A stretch of DNA of 5,251 nucleotides from an uncultured Caryophanales bacterium (lineage in GTDB: Bacteria > Bacillota_I > Bacilli_A > RF39 > UBA660): NCBI GenBank assembly GCA_947065955.1, contig CAMSXY010000093.1, positions 1-5,251 on the forward strand, given 5' to 3'. The translations under genes and the position numbers were made by a program. Each line of letters begins with the position of its first letter. The stretch's first letter is position 1. Under the pieces are notes generated by a model that made no database searches, was not told where the DNA came from, and saw only the letters and a list, made by a program, of their open reading frames with translations. Positions 1 through 5,205 of this stretch are shown here, one piece after another.

Positions 1-44
1 ATAGACTTGGGTGACTGGAGTTCAGACGTGTGCTCTTCCGATCT
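1..44. other. Illumina TruSeq-type adapter (P7/index side), not biological
   Basis: Positions 11-44 match base for base the standard Illumina index-primer tail, running from GTGACTGGAG to GCTCTTCCGATCT. Positions 3-10 (AGACTTGG) sit where the 8-nt i7 index lies, and positions 1-2 (AT) fit the end of the P7 primer just before it. Read in one frame the adapter encodes VTGVQTCALPI, a peptide I know as a contaminant of predicted proteins. Biological sequence starts at 45. The last T of the adapter plus insert bases GA create an artificial TGA (44-46) in the mtaB frame. Confidence 0.98.
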
Positions 45-46
45 GA

Positions 47-784
47 TTAATTCAAGAAGGACATCATGAAATTGTTCTTACAGGAATCCATACAGGAAAT
101 TATGGAGCAGAATTTGAAAATTACCATTTTTCAGATCTTTTAAAAGAACTTGTTGGTATAGAAGGTTTGGAACGATTACGAATATCTTCTATTGAAATTA
201 CAGAATTGAATGATGCTTTTTTATCTGTTTTAAAAGAAAGCCCTGTTTTAGTAGATCATATGCATATTCCCTTACAATCTGGATCTGATGAAGTTTTAAA
301 GAATATGAACCGAAAATACGATACAAAATACTTTATCGAAAAAATCGAACAAATTAGAAAAATTCGTCCCAATATATCCATTTCAACCGATGTAATTGTA
401 GGATTTCCAAACGAAGGAGAAAAAGAGTTTTTAGAAACCATTTCTACTATTGAAAAAATTGGTTTTACAAAACTACATGTTTTCCCTTATTCAAAAAGAA
501 TGGGAACCAAAGCAAGTCTTATGGAGGGACAAGTGGATGAAAAAATAAAACACGAACGTGTAAAAATTTTACTGGATTTATCAAAAAAATTAGAAATAGC
601 TTATATGGAGCAATTTATTGGTAAAAAGGTTGATTTTTTAGAGGAAGTTAGAAAAGAAAATACCATTATTGGACATAGCGGAAATTATTTGCTTATTAAA
701 ATAAACAAAGATTTAAAGGAGTGGAAAGACCAAAAAATGGTTATGATAAAAAAGGTGGAATATCCTTATGTGATAGGAGAATAA
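47..784 (+). CDS. mtaB: MtaB, tRNA t6A37 C2-methylthiotransferase (5'-truncated)
   Basis: MtaB is a cytosolic radical-SAM iron-sulfur enzyme that adds a methylthio group to t6A at position 37 of ANN-decoding tRNAs, giving ms2t6A. The 245 visible codons are the C-terminal half of a protein usually about 430-450 residues. The N-terminal MTTase domain and the CxxxCxxC cluster motif lie outside the insert. Codons 47-166, before the first possible start (TTG 167), already encode conserved family sequence, including EIVLTGIHTGNYG (68-106), typical of MtaB rather than MiaB. So TTG 167 is not the real start. Also visible are RISSIE, HIPLQSGSDEVLKNMNRKY (from 263), TDVIVGFPNE and HVFPYSKRMGTKAS, all radical-SAM/MiaB-family blocks. 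A divergent TRAM-like tail follows (about 630-770) and may bind tRNA. Bases 45-46 are the end of a split codon, probably Arg. The 791 gene follows after 6 bp, suggesting co-transcription. Assignment to MtaB over other MiaB-like enzymes rests on remembered family sequences. Confidence 0.93.
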   Translation, partial: LIQEGHHEIVLTGIHTGNYGAEFENYHFSDLLKELVGIEGLERLRISSIEITELNDAFLSVLKESPVLVDHMHIPLQSGSDEVLKNMNRKYDTKYFIEKIEQIRKIRPNISISTDVIVGFPNEGEKEFLETISTIEKIGFTKLHVFPYSKRMGTKASLMEGQVDEKIKHERVKILLDLSKKLEIAYMEQFIGKKVDFLEEVRKENTIIGHSGNYLLIKINKDLKEWKDQKMVMIKKVEYPYVIGE

Positions 785-790
785 AAGGGT

Positions 791-1264
791 ATGGAGGAAG
801 AAATATATTTGTTTACTAAATATGACGAGGCTATTTTTTTTAAAAATACGAATGGACATATGGAAAATACAAGACAAACAAGAAGTAAAATGGAACTTTT
901 AAATCAAGTATCTTTTGGAGTGGAAAGCTTTGCCTATGATGAGGCTAGAAGAAATATTTTTCTTTCTAATCAAGAAAAGTATGAACAGTACCAATTTGTT
1001 TCTCGTATGAAAAAAAAGACAATCAGTTTTCTTTTTCCAGAAACCCTATTTAATGAAAATGAATCCTATAGGCAAGCCTTACAACGATTTTTAAGAAAAG
1101 TTCATGAACAAAAAATGGATGTTCCAAAAAGAAAAGTCATTAAAATTCTGTTTTATAGTATTCTTGCAAGTCCTTTATTGTTAAGAGAAATTCGACTTGT
1201 AAGAAAGAAGGGGTTAAGGGTGAAAGAAGATGTTTTTTGTAAAGAACCGTACCAAAAAAGATGA
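791..1264 (+). CDS. Hypothetical protein, 157 aa, lysine/arginine-rich C-terminus
   Basis: I do not recognise this family. The ATG at 791 lies 6 bp after the mtaB stop. AGGAGA (775-780, inside the end of mtaB) is 10 bp upstream and serves as a plausible ribosome binding site, so translation is probably coupled to mtaB. The protein begins MEEEIYLFTKYDEAIFF, has no signal peptide and no cysteine-pair or nucleotide-binding motif. It has an aromatic-rich middle, then a strongly basic C-terminal third. There, one hydrophobic stretch (VIKILFYSILASPLLL, residues about 116-131) is flanked by Lys/Arg clusters. That stretch is short for a transmembrane helix and may be a buried or membrane-associated amphipathic helix. 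Codon use resembles the neighbours, so I take the ORF as real. Its end overlaps the next gene by 35 bp, with a run of six T (1233-1238) inside the overlap. A one-base error there would fuse the two ORFs, so the C-terminus is the least certain part. Confidence 0.72.
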   Translation: MEEEIYLFTKYDEAIFFKNTNGHMENTRQTRSKMELLNQVSFGVESFAYDEARRNIFLSNQEKYEQYQFVSRMKKKTISFLFPETLFNENESYRQALQRFLRKVHEQKMDVPKRKVIKILFYSILASPLLLREIRLVRKKGLRVKEDVFCKEPYQKR

Positions 1265-1625
1265 GAATTTTAAAGAGAATAAAGAGGGTGAGAACGTGGA
1301 TAAAGATACCACAATTATTTCTTATTTGTTTGATGAAAATGAGGATACGACTTATAAATATGTTAATAATGTAGTAAAACATGTCGACCATCCACCAACA
1401 AAAGGAAAATTGATTGAAACATTATATGATGGTTTAAAAGGAAAAAGAGTTGGTAATTGTTTTATAGATAAAACAGTAGATGGCTATCGCATATTTTCTT
1501 TTCAATCACTGACAGAAAAAAAAGTATTAGAAGTTTGGGTTACTACCAAATACTTTGAAAAAAATGACGAATATGTACAAAAACTTGTAAAGTTGATAAA
1601 TTTCTATGGAGAAGAAAACAATTAG
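1230..1625 (+). CDS. Hypothetical protein, 131 aa (or 109 aa from GTG 1296)
   Basis: I do not recognise this family. Two starts are possible. ATG 1230 has AAGGGTGA at 1216-1223, 6 bp upstream. GTG 1296 has GAGGGTGA at 1284-1291, 4 bp upstream. The extra 22 residues from ATG 1230 are almost all charged (MFFVKNRTKKDENFKENKEG), look like linker, and cause a 35-bp overlap with the preceding ORF, so GTG 1296 (109 aa, starting VDKDTTIISYLFDENED) is a serious alternative. The C-terminal two-thirds alternates hydrophobic and charged residues (RVGNCFIDKTVDGYRIFSFQSL, then KVLEVWVTTKYF), suggesting a small beta-rich domain followed by a helix. There is no signal peptide, membrane segment or catalytic motif. 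It is the last gene before a terminator and so probably ends the mtaB transcription unit. The stop codon (1623-1625) overlaps the foot of the terminator stem. Confidence 0.68.
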   Translation: MFFVKNRTKKDENFKENKEGENVDKDTTIISYLFDENEDTTYKYVNNVVKHVDHPPTKGKLIETLYDGLKGKRVGNCFIDKTVDGYRIFSFQSLTEKKVLEVWVTTKYFEKNDEYVQKLVKLINFYGEENN

Positions 1626-1649
1626 AGAGTTTATAACTTTCTTTTTTTT
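1624..1649 (+). terminator. Weak Rho-independent terminator after the mtaB unit
   Basis: AGAGAGTT (1624-1631) pairs with AACTTTCT (1635-1642) across a 3-nt TAT loop. That is eight base pairs including one G-T wobble, directly followed by T (1642-1649). The stem is AT-rich, so termination is probably partial. It separates the two hypothetical genes from the ppdK promoter. Confidence 0.6.
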
Positions 1650-1658
1650 GAAATTTTC

Positions 1659-1687
1659 TTGTAGTCTATTTTAAATTTTGGTATAAT
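1659..1687 (+). promoter_or_regulatory. Extended -10 sigma-A-type promoter for ppdK
   Basis: A consensus TATAAT (1682-1687) is preceded by TGG (1679-1681), giving the extended -10 form TGnTATAAT. TTGTAG (1659-1664) lies exactly 17 bp upstream as a weak -35 (TTG only matches). Initiation would fall near 1694, leaving a leader of only about 22 nt before the ATG at 1716, with no room for a riboswitch. Confidence 0.75.
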
Positions 1688-1700
1688 CGTTTTATAAAAT

Positions 1701-1709
1701 AGGAGGAGG
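1701..1709 (+). promoter_or_regulatory. Ribosome binding site that fixes the ppdK start at 1716
   Basis: The run AGGAGGAGG directly abuts an ATG at 1710, too close to serve it. It leaves 6 nt before the ATG at 1716, which is the normal spacing. The protein starting MKFVYSFEEGNKD from 1716 also matches the usual N-terminus of bacterial pyruvate, phosphate dikinases. Confidence 0.82.
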
Positions 1710-1715
1710 ATGACA

Positions 1716-4343
1716 ATGAAATTTGTTTATTCTTTTGAAGAAGGAAACAAAGATATGAAAGAAATCTTAGGGGGAAAAGGAGCTAATCTTGCGGAAATGA
1801 CAAAGCTCGGACTTCCCGTTCCTGGAGGTTTCATTGTAACAACAGAGGCATGTAATACATACTATCAAGAAGGGAAAAAAATAAATGATTCTATTGTACA
1901 ACAGATTCTTGATAAAATAAAAGAGTTAGAAGAGAAAACAGGAAAAGGGTTTGGAAACCCTGCCAATCCACTTTTAGTTTCTGTGCGAAGTGGAGCTAGA
2001 GCCTCTATGCCAGGTATGATGGATACCATTTTAAACTTAGGTTTAAATGATATTGTAGCACAGACTTTTTCAAATCGAATTGGAAATCCAAGGTTTGTTT
2101 ACGATTCCTATCGTCGTTTTATTGCGATGTTTGCAGATGTTGTAAAAGGATATCCTAGGAGTGCTTTTGAAAACGTATTAACTAGATTAAAAACAGAAAA
2201 AAATTTGCGTGATGATACACAATTAACAGCAGAAGATATGTTAAATATTACAAGAGAATTTAAAAAGATCTATTATGATTTTGAGAAAGAAGAATTTCCA
2301 CAAGACCCTAAAGTTCAGTTAATAGAGTCTATTAAAGCTGTTTTTCGTTCTTGGAATAATGAAAGAGCAATCATATACCGTCGGATGAATGATATACCAA
2401 GCAGTTGGGGAACCGCTGTAAATGTTCAACAGATGGTCTATGGAAATCGTGGAATGAACTCTGGTACAGGGGTTGCTTTTACTAGAAATCCGGCCACTGG
2501 AGAAAATGAACTTTATGGAGAATATCTTATTAATGCACAGGGAGAAGATGTGGTTGCTGGGGTTCGTACACCAAAACCAATTTCGACTTTGAAAGAGGAT
2601 ATGCCTACAATCTATGATTCTTTTTTACAAATTGCTAAATCACTTGAGAATCATTATCAAGACATGCAAGATATGGAGTTTACAATTGAAGATGGAAAAC
2701 TCTATATCCTACAAACAAGAAACGGAAAAAGAACAGCAAGTGCTGCTTTAAAAATTGCGGTTGATCTTGTTAAAGAAGGAAAAATTTCAAAACAAGAAGC
2801 ACTTTTAAAGGTAGAACCAAAGCAATTGGATCAATTATTACATAAAAATTTTGTACAAGAAAATCTTAAGAAGAGCGAAATCATCGCAAAAGGGCTAGCC
2901 GCTTCTCCAGGGGCTGCTTGTGGTAAAATTTATTTCACAGCAGAGGATGTATCAAATGCCAAAAAAAGAGGAGAAGAGACTATACTAGTACGTCTTGAAA
3001 CTTCCCCAGAAGATATTCAAGGAATGCAAGATGCAAGTGGTATTTTAACAGTTCGTGGTGGAATGACTTCTCATGCGGCAGTAGTTGCTCGTGGTATGGG
3101 CAGATGTTGTGTAAGTGGATGCGAGGAAATCTCTATTCAAGAAAAAGAAAAAGTATTAAAAACAAAAGATGGAAAAATTTATAAAGAAGGGGACTATTTA
3201 TCTTTAGATGGCTCTACAGGGTTTGTTTATGGAGAAAAAATTGCGATGACAGAACCTGAAATTAGTGGAGACTTCGAAGTATTTATGAATTGGGCAGATG
3301 AAGTAAGACGTCTTAAAATTCGTGCTAATGCAGATAATGAAAGGGATGCTTTGCAAGCTAAAAAATTTGGTGCAGAGGGAATTGGTCTTTGTCGTACAGA
3401 GCATATGTTTTTTAATGAAAAAAGAATTTTTTCTTTTCGAAAGATGATTCTTGCTGAAAATTCAACCCAAAGAGAAAATGCCCTTTCAGAAATCTTACCT
3501 TATCAAAAAGAAGACTTTATAAATTTATTTCGCGCTATGGAAGGAAGTCCTGTTGTTATTCGTTACTTAGATCCTCCTTTACATGAGTTTTTACCTCATA
3601 CCAAAGAGGAAATTGCTGCTTTAGCAGAGAGTTTAGAAATTCCTATAGAAGACTTGAAGGAACGCATTTCTTCTTTAAAAGAGTTTAATCCAATGATGGG
3701 GCATCGCGGTTGTCGTTTAGATGTGACTTATCCAGAAATTGCCCGTATGCAAACACGTGCCGTTATCGAAGCTGCTATTGAGGTTTCAAAACAAAATATT
3801 CGAATAGAACCTGAAATTATGATTCCTTTGATAGGTGAATTAAAAGAACTTCAATATGTAAAAAAGATTGTTTGCGAAACAGCAGATGACATTATTAAAA
3901 AATCAGGTGTTTCGATTGTTTATCATGTTGGAACAATGATTGAAATTCCAAGAGCTGCTTTACTTGCAGATGAAATTGCCAAAGATGCAGAATTCTTTAG
4001 CTTTGGAACAAATGATTTAACGCAATTGACTTATGGTTTTTCAAGAGATGATGCCGGAAAATTTTTGAAGGATTACTATGACAAACAAATTTTTGAATTT
4101 GATCCTTTTGCGAAGATTGATCAAGCAGGGGTAGGAATGCTTATGAAAATAGCCGTTTCAAAAGGACGTTTAACACGTAGTGATCTTCATCTTGGAATTT
4201 GCGGAGAGCATGCAGGGGAAGTTTCAAGTGTAGCTTTCTGTGATGCTATTGGACTTGATTATGTTTCTTGTAGTCCTTTTAGAGTACCTGCCTCTCGTTT
4301 GGCCGCAGCTCAAGCGTCCATAAAGGCAAACCAATCAAAATAA
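1716..4343 (+). CDS. ppdK: Pyruvate, phosphate dikinase, complete (875 aa)
   Basis: PPDK reversibly converts ATP, phosphate and pyruvate to AMP, pyrophosphate and PEP in the cytosol. In anaerobes it links glycolysis and gluconeogenesis with pyrophosphate metabolism. The length matches the family (about 870-880 aa). The N-terminal ATP-grasp part (residues 1 to about 360) has GGKGANLAEM with K21, SVRSGARASMPGMMDT with R91, TRNPATGENELYGE, and LQTRNGKRT closing the domain. The mobile phosphohistidine domain (about 390-500) has GGMTSHAAVVARGMG, with catalytic H453 and the adjacent T451 that regulators phosphorylate in homologues. The C-terminal PEP/pyruvate TIM barrel (about 515-870) has GIGLCRTEHMF (R560), RYLDPPLHEFLPH (R616), MGHRGCRL, FFSFGTNDLTQ and GICGEHAG (C829). 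The natural end SCSPFRVP...RLAAAQASIKANQSK shows it is not truncated. It has its own promoter and no terminator until 4478. No PPDK regulatory protein gene is present. Motif correspondence to the Clostridium symbiosum enzyme (H455, C831) is from memory and fits within 2 residues. Phosphate-dependent PPDK is favoured over PEP synthase by length and motifs. Confidence 0.98.
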   Translation: MKFVYSFEEGNKDMKEILGGKGANLAEMTKLGLPVPGGFIVTTEACNTYYQEGKKINDSIVQQILDKIKELEEKTGKGFGNPANPLLVSVRSGARASMPGMMDTILNLGLNDIVAQTFSNRIGNPRFVYDSYRRFIAMFADVVKGYPRSAFENVLTRLKTEKNLRDDTQLTAEDMLNITREFKKIYYDFEKEEFPQDPKVQLIESIKAVFRSWNNERAIIYRRMNDIPSSWGTAVNVQQMVYGNRGMNSGTGVAFTRNPATGENELYGEYLINAQGEDVVAGVRTPKPISTLKEDMPTIYDSFLQIAKSLENHYQDMQDMEFTIEDGKLYILQTRNGKRTASAALKIAVDLVKEGKISKQEALLKVEPKQLDQLLHKNFVQENLKKSEIIAKGLAASPGAACGKIYFTAEDVSNAKKRGEETILVRLETSPEDIQGMQDASGILTVRGGMTSHAAVVARGMGRCCVSGCEEISIQEKEKVLKTKDGKIYKEGDYLSLDGSTGFVYGEKIAMTEPEISGDFEVFMNWADEVRRLKIRANADNERDALQAKKFGAEGIGLCRTEHMFFNEKRIFSFRKMILAENSTQRENALSEILPYQKEDFINLFRAMEGSPVVIRYLDPPLHEFLPHTKEEIAALAESLEIPIEDLKERISSLKEFNPMMGHRGCRLDVTYPEIARMQTRAVIEAAIEVSKQNIRIEPEIMIPLIGELKELQYVKKIVCETADDIIKKSGVSIVYHVGTMIEIPRAALLADEIAKDAEFFSFGTNDLTQLTYGFSRDDAGKFLKDYYDKQIFEFDPFAKIDQAGVGMLMKIAVSKGRLTRSDLHLGICGEHAGEVSSVAFCDAIGLDYVSCSPFRVPASRLAAAQASIKANQSK

Positions 4344-4474
4344 AAGATGAATATGATTTGTTCTTAACTCGCATAATTATTACAAAAGATGATATTTTAA
4401 GATATTCAGATAAAATACCAGAATGTAAAAATGCAAGGTTAAAAGAACCAATTATAGTTGATATTTATATCTAA
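4340..4474 (+). pseudogene. Open C-terminal tail of an unidentified gene, no start (44 codons)
   Basis: Starting within the last codons of ppdK, in another frame, an open stretch reads protein-like to TAA 4472-4474: IKDEYDLFLTRIIITKDD, then ILRYSDKIPECKNARLKEP and IIVDIYI. It lacks an ATG with a ribosome binding site. The only internal start candidate is TTG 4358, with no convincing Shine-Dalgarno. The frame runs back into ppdK as far as a TAG at 4280-4282, where the translation is meaningless. The balanced charged/hydrophobic pattern resembles a real protein C-terminus rather than random AT-rich DNA. I infer the 3' end of a gene whose front is missing, by insertion, deletion or an assembly/ligation join near 4340-4346. 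I cannot identify its family. It could still be spurious. Confidence 0.45.
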
Positions 4475-4477
4475 ATT

Positions 4478-4517
4478 AGACTAAGATGACTAATAAGTCG
4501 CATATCTTAGTCTTTTT
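4478..4517 (+). terminator. Strong Rho-independent terminator
   Basis: AGACTAAGAT (4478-4487) pairs perfectly with ATCTTAGTCT (4504-4513), and T continues to 4517. The 16-nt interior holds a small nested hairpin (GACT 4488-4491 with AGTC 4496-4499). It ends the transcript from ppdK and/or the headless ORF. It lies only about 50 nt before the next gene, so it could also act as an attenuator if transcription starts upstream. Confidence 0.82.
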
Positions 4518-4542
4518 GTATGAAAAATTAATTATATGCGAC
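4497..4542. repeat. 9-bp perfect inverted repeat overlapping the terminator
   Basis: GTCGCATAT (4497-4505) is the exact reverse complement of ATATGCGAC (4534-4542), with 28 nt between. The left arm shares 4504-4505 with the 3' arm of the terminator and 4497-4499 with the small nested hairpin, so the structures partly exclude each other. The core TCGCATA occurs once more at 4369-4375. It may be an operator for the downstream helix-turn-helix protein or an antiterminator stem. Function is inferred only from position. Confidence 0.5.
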
Positions 4543-4549
4543 AGGAAAA

Positions 4550-4559
4550 AAGGAGGTGA
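4550..4559 (+). promoter_or_regulatory. Consensus ribosome binding site fixing the HTH start at 4564
   Basis: AAGGAGGTGA is fully complementary to the 3' end of 16S rRNA of Bacillota, with GGAGG ending 7 nt before ATG 4564. The longer in-frame start at ATG 4486 lies inside the terminator hairpin, has no such site and adds 26 residues unlike any HTH N-terminus, so it is rejected. I see no clear sigma-A promoter in the 46 nt between terminator and gene. Confidence 0.9.
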
Positions 4560-4563
4560 AAAA

Positions 4564-4815
4564 ATGCGATTAATGTATTTAAAACCAAGGTTAAAAGAAT
4601 TATCGCAGGAATCTAGAATTGCTTTTGTAAGACAGTTTAGACAAATAACTCAGAACGAACTTGCAGATAAATTAAATGGCGAAAGAAAAAGAAGAGCAAT
4701 AACAAACTATGAAAAAGGTATAAGAACACCTAAAGATGATAGACTTTTTGAAATATCAAATATATTAAATATAAGAATAAATCCATCAATGAGTATGACT
4801 TTAAAGACCCAGTAG
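4564..4815 (+). CDS. XRE-family helix-turn-helix regulator, frameshifted after residue 73
   Basis: This is a DNA-binding protein of the Cro/C1-XRE type. Residues about 18-71 form the HTH_3 fold: RIAFVRQFRQITQNELADKL is helices 1-2, RRAITNYEKGIRTPKDDRL holds the recognition helix and the conserved YEKG-R-P turn, and FEISNILNI is the last helix. The leader MRLMYLKPRLKELSQES recalls regulators found in conjugative elements of Bacillota (from memory). As read, the ORF ends after 83 residues at TAG 4813-4815, with a tail (PSMSMTLKTQ) unlike the family. One frame over, the sequence continues sensibly as SINEYDFKDPVDIVYTLMWLEELYP, the expected next segment, so one base appears to be missing near 4779-4783 (AAAT). 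This may be a sequencing error or a true inactivating mutation. Arg is almost always AGA and Ile mostly ATA, unlike ppdK. The target is unknown, and autoregulation at the upstream inverted repeat is a guess. Confidence 0.85.
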   Translation: MRLMYLKPRLKELSQESRIAFVRQFRQITQNELADKLNGERKRRAITNYEKGIRTPKDDRLFEISNILNIRINPSMSMTLKTQ

Positions 4816-5205
4816 ATATAGTTTATACCTTAATGTGGTTAGAAGAACTATATCCAGAATATCAAATAGATTTACCCATAACTTATTATAATGATAATAG
4901 TATTTTAATAAGTAAATTTATGAATGAGTGGAATGAAATGAGGTTTAAAAGAAGTAAAAGAAAAATAACATACGAAAAATATATTGAATGGAATTTAAAT
5001 TATGAAATTATTGAGAATCGTCCATTTAAAGTTAATAAAGATGATTCTTTAAATGAACTTATAACAAGTATTAGAGAAAATGGATTATTAAATCCACTAG
5101 TAGTTAGAGGAAAAGAAAATGGAAGATTCGAAATGATATCAGGTCATAGAAGAAAACTAGCACCCGAATTAAATAGAGTTGAAGAAGCAGATTGTTATAT
5201 AGAAG
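4782..5205 (+). CDS. Continuation of the HTH protein joined to a ParB/Spo0J N-terminal-like domain (3'-truncated)
   Basis: This frame is open from 4752 to the adapter. Meaningful sequence starts at about 4782, where it completes the broken HTH gene. Numbering as if the missing base were restored (4782 = residue 74), about 74-147 is the regulator's own C-terminal region: EYDFKDPVDIVYTLMWLEELYP, then EKYIEWNLNY. At about 154-215 a ParB N-terminal-type domain begins: PFKVNKDDSLNELITSIREN, GLLNPLVVRGKENGRFEMIS, then GHRRKLAPEL (GHRR at 194-197, the position of the ParB box that contacts CTP in Spo0J-type proteins). The ParB half has no ATG, GTG or TTG after ATG 4938 and no ribosome binding site, so as read it can only be made as part of the upstream protein. 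It may be a genuine fusion or a second lost junction. Proline in LAPEL, where Ala is usual, may be a read error (CCC for GCC). Function would be DNA binding or partition-like in a mobile element. The rest lies beyond the insert. Past 5205 the frame runs into adapter (EIGRASCRERV). Confidence 0.7.

Noticed and set aside
256..441. Minus-strand ORF of 61 codons inside mtaB
   Set aside because: Antisense to strongly conserved MtaB coding sequence, with no ribosome binding site or family resemblance.
1262..1271. TGA read as Trp (mycoplasma-type code)
   Set aside because: It would add only three residues before TAA, and all clear Trp positions in ppdK and the HTH/ParB region use TGG. There is no evidence for recoding.
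1140..1391. Minus-strand ORF of 83 codons with hydrophobic N-terminus
   Set aside because: It spans the ends of two plus-strand ORFs. Its Ile/Phe/Leu-rich look is what AT-rich antisense gives, and it has no ribosome binding site.
1710..1715. ppdK start at ATG 1710
   Set aside because: The Shine-Dalgarno run directly abuts it. ATG 1716 has correct spacing and gives the usual PPDK N-terminus.
3204..3404. Minus-strand ORF of 66 codons inside ppdK
   Set aside because: Shadow of the conserved PEP-binding region of PPDK.
4478..4542. Origin of transfer or replication with iterons
   Set aside because: Only one inverted repeat plus one extra heptamer, and no relaxase or replication gene in the insert. 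The terminator reading explains most of it.
4486..4563. N-terminal extension of the HTH protein from ATG 4486
   Set aside because: It lies inside the terminator hairpin, has no ribosome binding site, and ATG 4564 has a perfect one at ideal spacing.
4775..4790. Programmed -1 frameshift making two HTH products
   Set aside because: No clear slippery heptamer or downstream pseudoknot or hairpin was seen. A missing base is simpler, especially in an unpolished contig.
4340..5205. Defence or toxin-antitoxin system
   Set aside because: HTH and ParB-like parts can occur in such loci, but no toxin, nuclease catalytic motif or other partner is visible before the adapter.
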